A stretch of DNA of 64,000 nt from Dactylonectria macrodidyma (taxonomy: Eukaryota > Ascomycota > Sordariomycetes > Hypocreales > Nectriaceae), in NCBI GenBank assembly GCA_020744425.1, contig JAGMUV010000005.1, positions 3,286,001 to 3,350,000 on the forward strand, given 5' to 3'. Positions 23,182 to 34,984 of this stretch are shown here, piece by piece. The translations under genes were made by a program, and so were the position numbers. Numbering within the stretch: position 1 is the stretch's first letter; the number at the start of each line of letters is the position of its first letter. The notes under the pieces were generated by a model. The model had not been told where the DNA came from, did no database searches, and saw nothing but the letters and a program-made list of their open reading frames with translations.

Positions 23182-25563
23182 ATGCCCGTATATGTGTCAC
23201 GTCTAGATTGTCACTACATCCTAAAGCCACTCATGTCTCCTCGCTTATACACCCGGCTCCTCGAGGGCCGGATCCGACTCCTCAAGCTAAACCCCGGAAG
23301 TTGGGACGATCACCTAGAGGCCGAAATTTTCGAAGCAGATCAGTCGTTGACTTATATTGCCCTCTCTTACACATGGGGGAGTCCTGTGGCTCGCAAGGAA
23401 ATCATCATCAACCGCACCGGCGTCAAAGGCATCACTATCAATCTCGATCTTGCCTTGCGTACCATCCGGTCACCAGACTTTCCAGTCACTCTATGGGTCG
23501 ATGCTCTGTGCATCAACCAAGATGACATGGACGATAAGAGTCAGCAGGTCAATTTCATGCATCAGATCTTTAGCTGGGCTATTGAGGTCCGAGCCTATGT
23601 CGGCAACTCACTCGACCGGAGCCATCGCAGCTACGATACTCAGCTGAGGAAGCTGGCTGTTTCGAATGCTTTTCAATTTCCTACAGAGGATGACGGCGCT
23701 TGGGTGTATATCCGTGACAATATCTATTTGCTTGAGAACAAGGAGCCGACTGAGCTAACACCCCATGAGAAGTGCTTGACCATGTTTGGCGTGCTAAGAG
23801 CGCTGTCGTCCTCGCGCTTGTACGAGAAGCTGTTAAGCACCGAATTATTCTGGAACACTGAATTTGAGAGAATGGAACCTAAGATTCGCCATCTATTCGA
23901 ATGGATACGCGCCTTTGTTATTGCTCCGTGGTGGGATCGCATGTGGATCACGCAGGAAGTCGGAGTCGCTCGCGAGCTTCACCTTACATACGGGAAAGTC
24001 ACCTTTTCCTTTGACCAACTGTCAAATGCCGTCAAAGAACTAAAAGAACGCCCGCTTGTGTTTCCAACAGTAAAACCGGAACATCTAAAGGTGCTCGGAC
24101 TGCTTGTAAGCAAGGTCAAGAAGATTTCCGAGCTGCGACGACTTCAGCGGTACAAGTCCATCGCAGAAATGCAAGACTCACAGTATTTCCAGAGGTCACT
24201 TGGAAGTCCTCTGCTCTGGCTTCTGAGGACGTTTCGACATCGACAATCCTCCGAGCCTAGGGACAAAATCTATGCACTTTCGCGACTCCTTAGAAACCTA
24301 AGCTCTCAACCCCAAAACATTGGGACAAGTTATTCTACCTCGGTAGCCGCTCTGTTCTGCCGGGTTTCCATCGAAATAATGCACGAAACGGGCCTATTTT
24401 GGATCACCTCGTCAGACCTCGTCGCCAAGTCAAGAGACAATCTTCCCTCATGGGTACCGAATTGGGCGGATGGTTTCGCTACCCCTGATCACAGTAACAT
24501 ATCATGGAGGATTCGGCTGTGCCACAACGCCTCTGAAATGACGTTTGCCGTCAAAGTGATAGAAAAAGAAGACCCGGAGATCATGGCTCCTTCTCACTAT
24601 CATGACCAGTTGGCCCGGGGTGCTGCCCATATATCTCAGCAGACGTTGAGAGGAAACTCGGACAAGAGGACCGAACCTTTTCCGATTGACATCTATGGAC
24701 AGTGCCAAATGGTTTCAAGCAAGACAGTCTATCTGGATTTTGAAAATTCTGTGCACCGTGGGATAGAATATACGTATTACCAGCCCCCGGTCCGAGACTT
24801 CACCAAGGTTGAGAACTGTCTGAAGGTTCCTGTGCAATACTGCACCTCGATCCATCACGTTTCCGAGCCCATCGCCCCCGATCTGTCCAACATCATGACT
24901 ATAATCGAAGATCTAAAAGTTGCTAGGTACAAGGTTTTCCCCAACGATTGGGAGTTTGACCTTTTTGGAGACCGACTAGACGAGATTGGACGGACTCTCT
25001 GCTTCGGCGTGCTCCTTGAATTCGGTGAACGGGTTCGCCAACAAGCAGCGTGGGATGCTCCTAATCTGGCCATCCTAACCCACCTACTGATGGAACAACA
25101 TGGAAAGTCAACCGGGAGGGACGCCGAACAAGAGGAAAACTACACTCGTCGGTACCGTGAGAAATTCATGTCTGAAACTATGGGTAACTGCGGCTCCTGT
25201 TGGACGGGACCTGACGAACCCTGCCAGCTCTGCAGAGACACGGTAGCCGAAATGCCTATACCATTGTCAGCGGAGGCGTGGAAGGACGCCAGAATTGTAC
25301 AAGCCTACCAAACAGCAATACAGACTGGCCCAGGACATTGTCTCCTCCTAACCAGAGAAGGCAAACTCGCACTTGGCCCCCCACCGACCCAAGAGGGCGA
25401 CCGCATCTACATTCTCACAGGAGGTCTGTGTCCGTACATCCTTAGGCGGGATGAGACACCAAAGTATATGGATTATCCGGCATTTCAGCTTGTAGGGGAC
25501 TGTTTCCTTGACGGAATCCCAAAATGGGACGGGGGCAAACTAGAGGTTGTTGTCTTAGTTTAG
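23182..25563 (+). CDS. HET-domain (heterokaryon incompatibility) protein
   Basis: HET-domain proteins trigger or transmit cell-death reactions after fusion of unlike fungal strains and are thought to serve self/non-self recognition. The gene is a single exon of 793 aa; an internal ATG at 23233 (MSPRLYTRLLEG) would give 776 aa and fits the usual start of the family better. The HET domain spans about residues 50-270: YIALSYTWGSP, TINLDLALRTIR, LWVDALCINQDD, and after a long insertion WWDRMWITQEVG, all family signatures. RDKIYALSRLL follows, and the C-terminal part (GDRIYILTGGLCPYILRR, FQLVGDCFLDGI) is the usual tail of long HET proteins. No NACHT, WD or ankyrin partner domain is fused. The HET class is firm; the recognised partner is unknown. 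Confidence 0.92.
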   Translation: MPVYVSRLDCHYILKPLMSPRLYTRLLEGRIRLLKLNPGSWDDHLEAEIFEADQSLTYIALSYTWGSPVARKEIIINRTGVKGITINLDLALRTIRSPDFPVTLWVDALCINQDDMDDKSQQVNFMHQIFSWAIEVRAYVGNSLDRSHRSYDTQLRKLAVSNAFQFPTEDDGAWVYIRDNIYLLENKEPTELTPHEKCLTMFGVLRALSSSRLYEKLLSTELFWNTEFERMEPKIRHLFEWIRAFVIAPWWDRMWITQEVGVARELHLTYGKVTFSFDQLSNAVKELKERPLVFPTVKPEHLKVLGLLVSKVKKISELRRLQRYKSIAEMQDSQYFQRSLGSPLLWLLRTFRHRQSSEPRDKIYALSRLLRNLSSQPQNIGTSYSTSVAALFCRVSIEIMHETGLFWITSSDLVAKSRDNLPSWVPNWADGFATPDHSNISWRIRLCHNASEMTFAVKVIEKEDPEIMAPSHYHDQLARGAAHISQQTLRGNSDKRTEPFPIDIYGQCQMVSSKTVYLDFENSVHRGIEYTYYQPPVRDFTKVENCLKVPVQYCTSIHHVSEPIAPDLSNIMTIIEDLKVARYKVFPNDWEFDLFGDRLDEIGRTLCFGVLLEFGERVRQQAAWDAPNLAILTHLLMEQHGKSTGRDAEQEENYTRRYREKFMSETMGNCGSCWTGPDEPCQLCRDTVAEMPIPLSAEAWKDARIVQAYQTAIQTGPGHCLLLTREGKLALGPPPTQEGDRIYILTGGLCPYILRRDETPKYMDYPAFQLVGDCFLDGIPKWDGGKLEVVVLV

Positions 25564-25696
25564 ATAACCTTATTTGGCTCAGATCAGGGAGAAGCGAATT
25601 GGCGCTTAAAACAGCAACGATTCTATTCCAGGTGTCTCGTTATAATATCCTTTGATACCAGTTTTAACTCCTCTTTCATGCGTTTGAGTAACTCCA

Positions 25697-28600
25697 TTAC
25701 AAACCCTGGTATAAACCCTCCACAGCATCCGCCAACATTCTTAGTCCATAGAACTTGGCTACCCTCTTCATAACAGACAGTTTCTTGTTCACCTCATCCC
25801 TTGACACAACCTCCTTCCACTCTCCACTACAAGTGCAGTGCTCCATGAAGTCGTTCAGCCTCAGCGCGCCGCACCGCACGCACTTCAAGTCTTGCGTGGA
25901 CCATTCAACAACCCACCCTTCAACTAAACTCAACAATCGCTCCTCGATCGCCACTCGGTCGTACTCGGTCTCACAGAAACTGCATCGCCAGCTTGCTCCC
26001 TCGCCAACGAGATCCTCATCGCGACACAAGTCCAAGTCGCGTGTCATAGTGCAGCTGTCACAAGAGAGCTGTGGTAGGCGGAGGCTCTCAGATGGATTCG
26101 CAAAAGTGCCATCCTTGGAGAATTCGCGAATCTCGAAGAGCGCAAGGAGTTCTTTGCGGAGGAGACGAGCCTCGAGAGTGATGTTCTTGTCAAGCGAGAG
26201 AATCTGCATCAGTGATTTGATGAGCTCAAGAATAGGGTTGCGTGGCGTGAGATGCGAGCCCGGAAGATTAGGGAACGAGTAGTCTTCTGCGAGCTCAGGG
26301 TGCAGCAGCTCGCGCTTTTGCTTCTGGATGAGGCCAAGGATGGCTTTCTTGAGAGGCTTCTCAAAGGCTTTGCCGAGGATAATCTGGTCGTCCTTGTCCT
26401 CCAAGCCCCGATTCGGTAATTGTGTGAGCCGCGGTGTCGAATCAGGGTCATTGCCCTGAGGTCTCTTAAGATGATGCATCAACTGGATGAACTCTATTAC
26501 CCAGTCCTGGAATGTTGGTTGCAAACGCGTTGGCAGGAACGTCGCCATCTGCCAATGCATGACTGTTTCGAGATTCTGCTCGTCGGCCTCAATGACCTCT
26601 TGGCATGCTTTGCCTCCATAGTTGAACTCATCGTACCAAACCAGGTAGTCCCAGTACTCCTTGATTTCTAGATCGATGAAGTGGAACAGAGGCTTACTCT
26701 TGATCGACTTGATGATGTACTGGCTGTAGGCGTAGGCGTTGCCTACTTCCGCCTTGGTCGTTTGCAGGATGAGTCGATTGGCATTGGCAAAGACAACCTG
26801 GGAGCCCACACGGCGGAAGTCGGCCATAAGTTGCTGGAAGGCTTTGCGGGACATCATTTGCACGTAGTAATGCAGTGCTCGATCGTACATGAACGAGTCG
26901 GGGTTCTCCACCCAGCGGACCAGGTGTTGTACCATCACATCGGCCATGGTGTTTCCTCGACATGCTTCTGCCCACCATGCTTTGACCATCTCCCGCAAGA
27001 CTAGCACACCCGCGTTGGCAAACGCATTTTCCGACGCCAAGGTTTCAGAGTCATCCGCGGATGGGTTGAAAGAAACAGAGTCGGCACCCTCCAGGTCGTT
27101 GATGAGGGAAGATGTTAGGATGGTGTTGATGGCTAGATTTCGCACGTCAATGTCTATGCAGACCGACGAGAATGTACCCGGGTTATTGACGCTGGGCATC
27201 TTCACCGTGTCGAGTGGTCCCAAGAGATCGTCCTTCTCATAACCAGCATGGTCTGGACGAGCCCCAGGAGACCACCAGAGGATGACACCATTGGCTTGCA
27301 GTCGGCGAGCATAGGCGATGTCGATTAGGAATCGAGGATCGTCGCGTTCAAGGTTACAGAGGGGAACATCGCCATATCGTGCCAATGCAGTGAGATGTAG
27401 AATCCATGATCCAAGGCCAAGGTAGTGCCCAACTAGACGACGAGCAATGATTGACTGCCAGCCTAGAGGTGGTAGAGAGCTGTCCGCAGCATCGTATTTG
27501 AGCGGTAGAATGGGGAAATCGTTAAGGATAGGAACGTCATGAACAAGGAGTTTGCGCTGAGACGATTGAACAACCAACATTTGCGGCCGATGCTCATCTT
27601 TTCGCAACTTCTTCACAACGTCCCCGATTTCCAAGTGAGCTTTCCTTCGTGTAGTCACTTGTGTAATCCGAACATTGAGTTTCTCCTGGTAGGTGAAACA
27701 ATCTTGCCAATTTGTCCCAGCTGACTCCTCAGATCGCTTGGAAAGCATTTCTGAGTAGATCCTGGTCACGTTCGGGAGATCCTGCCCTGAGTCTTTGTTC
27801 TTTTGAAGAATGACGATATGCGCTTGGTCGCTGGTCGTGGAGAAAATGCCAAAGATTTGACGCTCGCCTGCTGTGATATGAGAGATGTAGATGTAGGCTA
27901 GAGGGGATGAGTCGAGATATGTTCGTGGCTTGGCTGGCCGCTTCAGACCAGCGAGGTCGAAACCCTGCTCCAGTCCCTTTCCAAGAACCGCGTGCTGGTT
28001 TTCGTCGATGGTGCACTGGTTTCCAAGCCGGAGCACAGCTCGGATGTTAAGGGGTACTTGCTTCTCGTACACTCCCTCGACGCTGGGGTGGTTGAAAAGT
28101 AGGGAAAACTTCTCATTCTCGTTGAAATAGGTATCCTCTTGGACCGTAAGCTTGAACAGATGACTCGACGGGTGGCCGTTGGGCAGTGTGTAGTTGACTT
28201 GTTCGACTTCGCACCCATCTACTTCGACATCAGGAAGGTCCTTGCTCTTTAGGTTGAGGAAGAATTGGCGAGGTACGTTGATCTTTAGCGAGTGAATCTT
28301 GGCGTCGATCAAAACATGCGCTGTGACAATTCCAGGCGTGTCGGTCGGATTCAGGTGCAGAAGTTGCCAATTGTTCATGTAAGTGACGTGAGCTTGCTTC
28401 ATGAAAGTCTGTTGGATGTTGTTGCTTGCGTGGCCTCGTCGGTCGCCGAAAAGTTGACGTCTTCGAATGCGTGCTTGCTTCTGAATCTTCCACTTCTGTT
28501 TTTGATACTCCAGGAACGCTGGGTAGTCATCTGACGGGCTAGGCATTACCTTCGGCAAAGCAGTCATTGGATCAAGGTTCTCAACAGGCTCTGGGGACTT

Positions 28601-31600
28601 TCGTTTCTGTGCCGTGGGGGTGGGTTGAGAAGCAGCGATTGCTGAACTCACGAGCTTGGGTTTGAGAAGCTTGCTACCAAAGTCTTCCAGATCATCCATA
28701 CGAGGACCACTAAGATTCGTAATATCCTCGAGCGGGCCCTTGGGGAAGAGATCAGTGAGCTTCTTCTGCTTCATCCTGTCATCCTTTATGTTGATTCTCC
28801 TCTGTAGCCAATCTGGATGGGGAACTCGCGGAACGGGATTGCGAACTTTCTGAAGGGCGGCGGGGATGGTGATGAGCTTCTGAATGACAGAGCCCAGACG
28901 ATCAAGGTAGTAATCCCAGTCAAGTAGAGCCCGAGGATCGGTATCAGATGGGTCCTCCTTCAGCCATTTTTTGAGATAGGATCGTTTGACGCTCTCTTCC
29001 GCAGAAAAGATGGCAACTGGAATAGCTCGCTCCGTGACGGGTGCATTCTTGGGCCGAGCACAGATGATAAATTTGCAGTTGAGTCCCTTGTCCTTGACCA
29101 TTTGCTCGCCTAGAAAATCTGCCAGACGCCTGGCGGTGGTGATACTGGTTGATTTCTGAGACCCGTACTCCTCTAGGGTCTTGGACATGCTTCGGTTCTC
29201 AGAAATAAGCTCCATCAACTCCTCATCTGCCAATGTTGAACCCTTGCTGTGCAGGACGTCTAGCCACTGGTTGGCGACCTTGGCCACGGCGGTGTAGCAT
29301 TCTGCCAACGTCGTCCCTTCTAGGAAAAATTTGAAGATTTGCTGCTGGAAGATCTTGATGAGCTTCAGCTCACCACGTCGCTTAACTTCGAAACCCTTCA
29401 ACTCAGCCAAACTCCCATCGTCGTTGAAAACGGCGTATCTCTTCTTCAAGTTCTTGTCTTCCTCCTTTGAGGTGGGGAGAACCATGGCCTTATAAGGGCC
29501 ATCGACTTCGAAAAAAATGGAGTTGTCGCTGTGTGTCTCGTACTTGAACGTCTTTTGGTCGACTAGGGTCTGATATTGGTGGTTGGTGAACTTGGCGTGA
29601 ACCAAGTGGTTGAGCATGACGCAGGGGTATGAAATATTGAGCTTTTTTCCGTTCTTGAGCTTGAAGGCGTAATTCTCGGGGAAAGTGGCTGGAAGCATGC
29701 ACCAGATACCATCGGTGTCCAGCTCCAGAGGTCGGCCAAGTCGTTCGACTAACTGCCTAGCCATCTGAATGATGTGGGCTCCAGTCAAACAAGTTACACC
29801 AGCCATATCTAGAGAGTACCAGCGAGATCCCTTTCTCATGACGTATCCGTAGAAGGAGTTGAGAATAACCTTGTGAGCGAGCTGCAGGGAATCGTACAAA
29901 ATGATCATCTTTTTAGCAGCATCGATTTCATTTTGCGGTGCCCCAGAAGACTTGAGCGACTCTGTGTTCCCCTTCCATGTTTTAGCCTTGCCCTTGTAAT
30001 CGTAGCGACGATCACGGAAGTCTCGGACGGTATTGATATAGAAGGGGTTTTCTCGTTGGCAGATGATTGCCTCTCGAACGATGGTGGTGGAGTCGTGGAT
30101 CTTGTGATAGACCTTTTGTGAGTACAGCTGAAGGCGTTTCCTCACAAGGGCTGCTTGCTCATCGGCGCTCAACTCTTGAAACGCGCGCATCGGTGAGTTA
30201 GGGTATTTGCCCGGAAACTTCTCATTTTCAAGTGTATGGCGAATCATGTTGTATTCGTCTCGCTTTGCCGGGATATACTCGCCTCTCCATGCCCAAGGCA
30301 TTCTCCTGTCACAAGTCTTTCCCGGCCGGTTGAAATCGCAAGCGGCGCAGTCGGATTCCTTGATCATCGAGTCGGGCTGTAGTCGGTTGGTTGTCATGAT
30401 ATTGGGATACATGGAGGCGACATCGAGATGGTAAATTAGAGGCGTCTCGTTGCGATTCGGGGTCTCCCTCAGCTTCAGGAGAGCCGTCTTGATCTGCGTT
30501 TTCACCTCGTCGTAATTTACTACGTCGTCAAATGACTTTTTCTCTTCCACAGTAATGACAAACCTCAAAGCGGAATCCAAGTCGTTGAGAAGCTCGTCGA
30601 TGGCGGAGGGATCGATGGCAAAGTCTACCGGGATATCGGCTCGGAAGACACCGGCTTCGATACTTTCGACGTGACCACCGACATAGGTTTCCGAGTCAAG
30701 GAGATGACCATCCCAAAACGCCTCTTTGGGAGTAATATACTTGTTTGGCAGGACAATTTCTCGCTGATAGGCTTGCACCATCAGCAACATTTCGCACAGA
30801 GTACCCGTCCCTTTCCTGAGCACGTCGTCGCCGCCCAAGGGAAGAATGGTGCATAGAGAGAAGATGAAAGGATGTACGTATTTCATGTACAGATAGTATG
30901 TGGCCACTGCATCTGAAACGGAGTACTCAGCAAGGGTCTGCGGTCTCTCGCTCGCGTATGGAGTCATCAACTCAGGGTCGAGCTCGTCGGGGTCGTATCC
31001 GAGCTTTGCGACTGTTACGGCCTTCAAGCCTCGAGAGCCTTGTGGCAAGTAGGAGTCTCGATTTACCCAGTGGAAGCAGTCCATGTGCACGCTGTAGTTG
31101 CACTTGTACTGGTCCTCGCTGTCTTTCTTCCAGCCAATCTCGTGGTACATGTCGATGCCGTTGACGCTTGCTCTTGCTTCCACAAAAGGCCAATCGAAAA
31201 AGTCACCGTTGTAGGTCGCGATGACAGTTGGACGCGCTTCTTTGATGTGAAGGAAGAATCTCTCGATGACGGCCTTTTCGTCAGGCTCGTTGAAGATCAT
31301 GAAGGGGCCGGGGTACTCGGGTTTTGGGGTGTAGTCGAAGTCGCCAATATCTTCCGAGATGATTTCGCGATTAGTGATGAGGAAACCTTGTCCATCAATC
31401 ATGTACGATATCATCATTATCTGATCACTGGCAGCATCGGGGAACTTTAGAGGCTGTTTGCTCGTCTCGATATCGTAGGCCATGACCACGGGTTCCGCCG
31501 GGAGCGATCTCTCCTCACTTGGGTAAATCTTCGTCACGCCGTGTTTAGCCTCGACGAAGTACCACTTTCCTGCTCTTATATCTGTGATCCCTGTCAGTAG

Positions 31601-32442
31601 CCGGTTTGACATATCCGGGGGTAGAAGCACTCACCCAAGTCTATCATTACTCTTACATGGTACGGAACATCGTACTCTCGTATATCGACAATAAAGTCAC
31701 TGGCATCCGAAATAGCACTGTTCATGTGTCTCTCATCATCTCGTAAATCGTCAAAAAGGTCAAAGTTCCCATTGTTGGCTCTGTAAATGCACATGTTAAA
31801 CTTTGTAAATCCAGGACGTTGGGCTTGCACTTACGTCGCAACCTCGGCGTAAGCATCCATTGCATTCATGTTCTTCTTGTTCTTCTCCGCGATAGGCATG
31901 ATGTCCCTCCTAGCTGCTAGCAGGTCGTTGACGTTGGCGAAATGTAGTTCGATAAACGTCCTGCGGTAACCAAGCAGGTGGTTCGGCATGTTCAGGTCGT
32001 CCTTCTCAACTCGGCGAATCGTCTTGATGACGCCGTCTCCAGGGACTCTCTTGACCCATTCCTCTACCTCAGACTCGTGCCCCTTCTTGACAGCGATCAA
32101 GAAGTAGGGGTCGTATTCCACTGTCGCTTTGAAAGTCGAGCCGTCTTCCTCAATGAAGTAGCAGTCAAGCGCAGACCGACCGTTGGGATTCCTGTCATCC
32201 TCAATCGACGTAGGTTGGACGTTGACAAGCCAACCCTCCTTCTTCTTGCCGCTGTCGTATCGGGCGAAGCCCATGTTCTCGTCGATGGTGTGCGCTAGCC
32301 GCGTGCGTTCCCACTTCTCGTCCGCCGAGGTGGCCTCCGTTCGTGATGAAGCGGCGAATGTGCGTGTTCGAGCGCCATGGTAGGCAGTCTTGCCTCCGCG
32401 ACGGAAGCCTTTTTGCGGACGTCGGAGGCTTGTGTTGGGCAT
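25697..32442 (-). CDS. POL2: DNA polymerase epsilon catalytic subunit A
   Basis: This is the leading-strand replicative polymerase, also needed for helicase assembly and checkpoint signalling. Three exons: 32442-31835, 31780-31635 and 31590-25697; 2215 aa against 2222 in yeast. The ExoI motif DIET lies at residues 291-294 (yeast D290/E292), so proofreading residues are kept. Polymerase motifs include LDVASMYPNIMTTNRLQPDS, NSFYGYVMRKGSRWYS and LELDTDGIWCML. The second half is the inactive polymerase-like fold (KWRIQKQARIRRRQLFG-type start, then YIYISHITAGERQIFGIFS). The C-terminus carries two cysteine clusters, CDSCTMTRDLDLC..CSFC and CVRCGALRL..CTCSG, used for binding Dpb2. Both introns are short (54 and 44 nt). 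Two MluI cell-cycle boxes lie about 280 bp upstream. It converges with the HET gene, 133 bp apart. Confidence 0.97.
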
Positions 32443-32963
32443 TGTGAGATCCTGCTCTCTTAGGATAGCTTTCGGGGGGTGGAGCGGCGTTGATGGTTTC
32501 GAGTTATTGTGCCCGTGACACTCGAAGGTACACGGCAGTCGTCATGAGAAAGGACAAAACAAGGCACGGTGATCTCTGGGGTCAAAGGACAAGGTGGAGG
32601 CCGGATTGAAGAAGTGTGAAAGTCAACAATAGATTTGGTGCGTTGCGGAGTGTTGCGAAGGCGACACCAGGAAGACAGGGCCTGGCCTCAAAAGCCTTGA
32701 CCCAGATTGGTAGATTGGGAGACGCGTATAAACGCGTCAAGTCCCAGACAGCGCGACACGGCCGTTCCTGCCCCACTATAGTTTAATGGGTTTGGTTCTT
32801 CCTGCCTTCAGAGGGCGTGGGAGGACGCACGGGCCACCCACCCGCCCAGTCGGACAACGCCGCTATTTTCAGCGTCATCGAATCGGCCGATGTGCGAGCT
32901 GGCTCTGCAGAAGCAATCTCGGCGCCTTTCATGATACCCATTGCGCAACACAGGTAGCCAGAA
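32443..32963. other. Divergent promoter region POL2 / COX20
   Basis: A 521-bp gap with no gene. It contains the two ACGCGT boxes listed separately. Confidence 0.6.
32722..32737. promoter_or_regulatory. Pair of MluI cell-cycle boxes (MCB)
   Basis: ACGCGT occurs at 32722-32727 and again at 32732-32737, forming an inverted repeat gACGCGTataaACGCGTc. MCB elements bind the MBF factor (Mbp1-Swi6 in yeast) and drive G1/S expression of replication genes including polymerase subunits. The position upstream of POL2 fits this use. The sites are seen; binding is inferred. Confidence 0.65.
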
Positions 32964-33556
32964 ATGGCACCAAACCAGGAGGATGGGCAACCAGAGTCGC
33001 AGTCACAGCTGCAACCACAACCGCAACTTCAACCCGGAGACAAGACCTTGCATGTCTGGTCCAAGCCGATCGAGGATGGATCAGCAACACCGAATGGCGC
33101 GGCCAACCCGAATGTGCGGCCGACAATCACAGACGCTGTAGGCATGATTAAGAAGGACGACTTCATAAACGTTGCCAATGCACCCTGCGCCCGCCAAGGA
33201 TTTATCACCGGAATTGCCTCTGGCGCAGGTCTGGGAGGATTGAAGTTTGTTATCCGAGGTGAGCGAGCCATCTTCCTACCCCTCCAGATCCCCGCTAAAC
33301 ATGCTAATGGATTGTAGGAAATGCCACGAAGGCTGCAAATTGGGGCGTTGGATTCTTTGTACTCGGAAGCATGGCATCATACGAATATTGTCAATACCTA
33401 CGACGGGTCGAGCGCCGAATGATGAAGCGACAGATCGAGGTGGTGTCAGAAAATCGGCGAGAACAGGCACAAAAGTTGATGGAGGCAAGGAAGGAGCATC
33501 AACGGCTGGAAGCCGAACGGAAAGCCGCCGCAAGGCCCTGGTACAAGTTCTGGTGA
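32964..33556 (+). CDS. COX20: Cytochrome c oxidase assembly protein Cox20
   Basis: Cox20 is an inner mitochondrial membrane chaperone for the Cox2 subunit. Two exons: 32964-33258 and 33318-33556; 177 aa, typical for fungi. After a Gln/Pro-rich N-terminus (residues 1-50) comes a conserved block with VANAPCARQGFITGIASGAGLGGLKF (first membrane segment, glycine-rich) and, across the splice, ANWGVGFFVLGSMASYEYCQYLRR (second segment). The C-terminus is a charged helix (MMKRQIEVVSENRRE) ending ARPWYKFW. The N-terminal amphipathic target signal is not obvious. The pattern of two close membrane segments followed by the EYC-x3-RR motif is the reason for the call. Confidence 0.88.
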
Positions 33557-34081
33557 GCTCGGTGCTAGATCCATTGTGTATTTATCATGTATGGGTACCT
33601 TATGTGTAACATCCACCGGGGTAATTGCCGTGGAGAGGAACAAAACTCCCTTGTAAAATATAGCAAGGCTCACAGGATAAGCGGGATCACGGGATAGGCA
33701 GAGGAGGCTTAGAAAGTTCTCATTGGAAAAAACAAACCAATAAAAGGCTCCATCGTTAAAGATCCAGGATCAAGAGTTCTATGAAGAACTGGGTATAAAA
33801 GGGGAGTAGTGTGGTTTATCAAGATACCATCCGTGGTTCTTGACCAAGTAAGCACCAAATACCAGGAGACGTGTCTCCAACAGCCAAAGGGAAAAAAAAA
33901 AGAGGTGTAAACTGGCGCATGCTGCCATGAGCCAACGCAGCAAAGAAAACAAAGACGGGACCAGTGCCGAACAAAGAAAACGCCAAGACCCAGCTTGCCA
34001 ACCGAACCTATCTCCCATACCAAACCAGGTATCCCTAAATAGAGCAAATCAATCCGTTCAGCACGCCGCAGATGATCTAAA
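33557..34081. other. Convergent intergenic region
   Basis: The 3' flanks of COX20 (+) and the next gene (-). An A10-like run lies near 33893. No gene is seen. Confidence 0.5.
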
Positions 34082-34984
34082 TTATCCAGTTGTAATTGCA
34101 ATACTCTTGGAGTCGGCATCCATGAAGCGGACCTTCCGTGACGCAGCCTTGCCGCCCGGTCCGGTGATGATATCCGAGGCTCCGCGGCGACGCTGACTGC
34201 GCTTGGCCCTGGCATCGCTCTCCTCGCGTTTGCGATATTCGGCCATTTGCTGCCGCCGCTTCATGGTTCTGGCATGGGCTAGTGCGGGGGTGGGTTTGAA
34301 GCCGATTCCGTTGATACCGGTGCCGTCGTCATCCTCGTCCTCGGGGTCGTACATTGTGATTTCGTCCTCGTGCCACGTCAGAGCGGCCCGGATGGGGTCG
34401 GCAACCTCGATATCAGCGTCGTCGTCATCGTCATCGTCCGCACGTCTCGAAGGCTTCTTGAAACGTAGAGGAGGCGAAATGGCCCTCTTGGTAACTCGCG
34501 ACTTGGAGTCAGCTAAGCGGTTGATGGACGGGTACGACCGGTTGAGGCTGGTGTCTGGGCCGGGGTGGAGGGCGGGATTGGGGTTGACGGGCTCCTCTTG
34601 CGGGGTTGCTGCGGAGGCGACGAGGGAGAATGCGACGACGGTGTTGCCATCCAAGACGACGGATGAATCGTCAACATGAGAATCTTGGGCTTCAGGGTTG
34701 TGATTCGTCGGGGGAGCATCGAGCATCAAGTCATCCGGCCTCGGACGCTTCCTCAGAGACTCGACAGCATCGACATCGTGGTCGTCGTCGCGGCTGGCTG
34801 CCCCGCCCCCACCTTCTAGGGCGAGGCCTCTGAACTTGTGAGCGACAGCCGATCGGGGACTGCTGCTGCCGTCCTTGGAGGTCGAGGCGTTGGGCGGCTC
34901 GAAAGAGAACTTGATGGGGGATATCCAAGGTTCATCGCCTCGTTTGCGCTTCGGAGTGACGGTATGGGGCGACGCGGCGGCCAT
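34082..34984 (-). CDS. Unknown nuclear-type charged protein
   Basis: A single-exon frame of 300 aa starting MAAASPHTVTPKRKRGDEPW; the frame stays open for nine codons upstream but without ATG. I do not recognise the family. It has a basic N-terminus (TPKRKRGD) that could be a nuclear signal, a second basic patch (LRKRPRPDD), an acidic run (RADDDDDDDADIE) followed by PIRAALTWHEDEITMYDPEDEDDD, and a basic C-terminus (MKRRQQMAEYRKRE, RAKRSQRRRG) closing with KVRFMDADSKSIAI. The alternation of conserved-looking islands and low-complexity spacers and the consistent codon pattern favour a real gene. Its function is unknown. Confidence 0.7.
   Translation of the reverse strand: MAAASPHTVTPKRKRGDEPWISPIKFSFEPPNASTSKDGSSSPRSAVAHKFRGLALEGGGGAASRDDDHDVDAVESLRKRPRPDDLMLDAPPTNHNPEAQDSHVDDSSVVLDGNTVVAFSLVASAATPQEEPVNPNPALHPGPDTSLNRSYPSINRLADSKSRVTKRAISPPLRFKKPSRRADDDDDDDADIEVADPIRAALTWHEDEITMYDPEDEDDDGTGINGIGFKPTPALAHARTMKRRQQMAEYRKREESDARAKRSQRRRGASDIITGPGGKAASRKVRFMDADSKSIAITTG

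Noticed and set aside
32779..32840. tRNA-like A-box word (TAGTTTAATGG)
   Set aside because: No matching B box (GGTTCRANNCC) or cloverleaf could be formed downstream.
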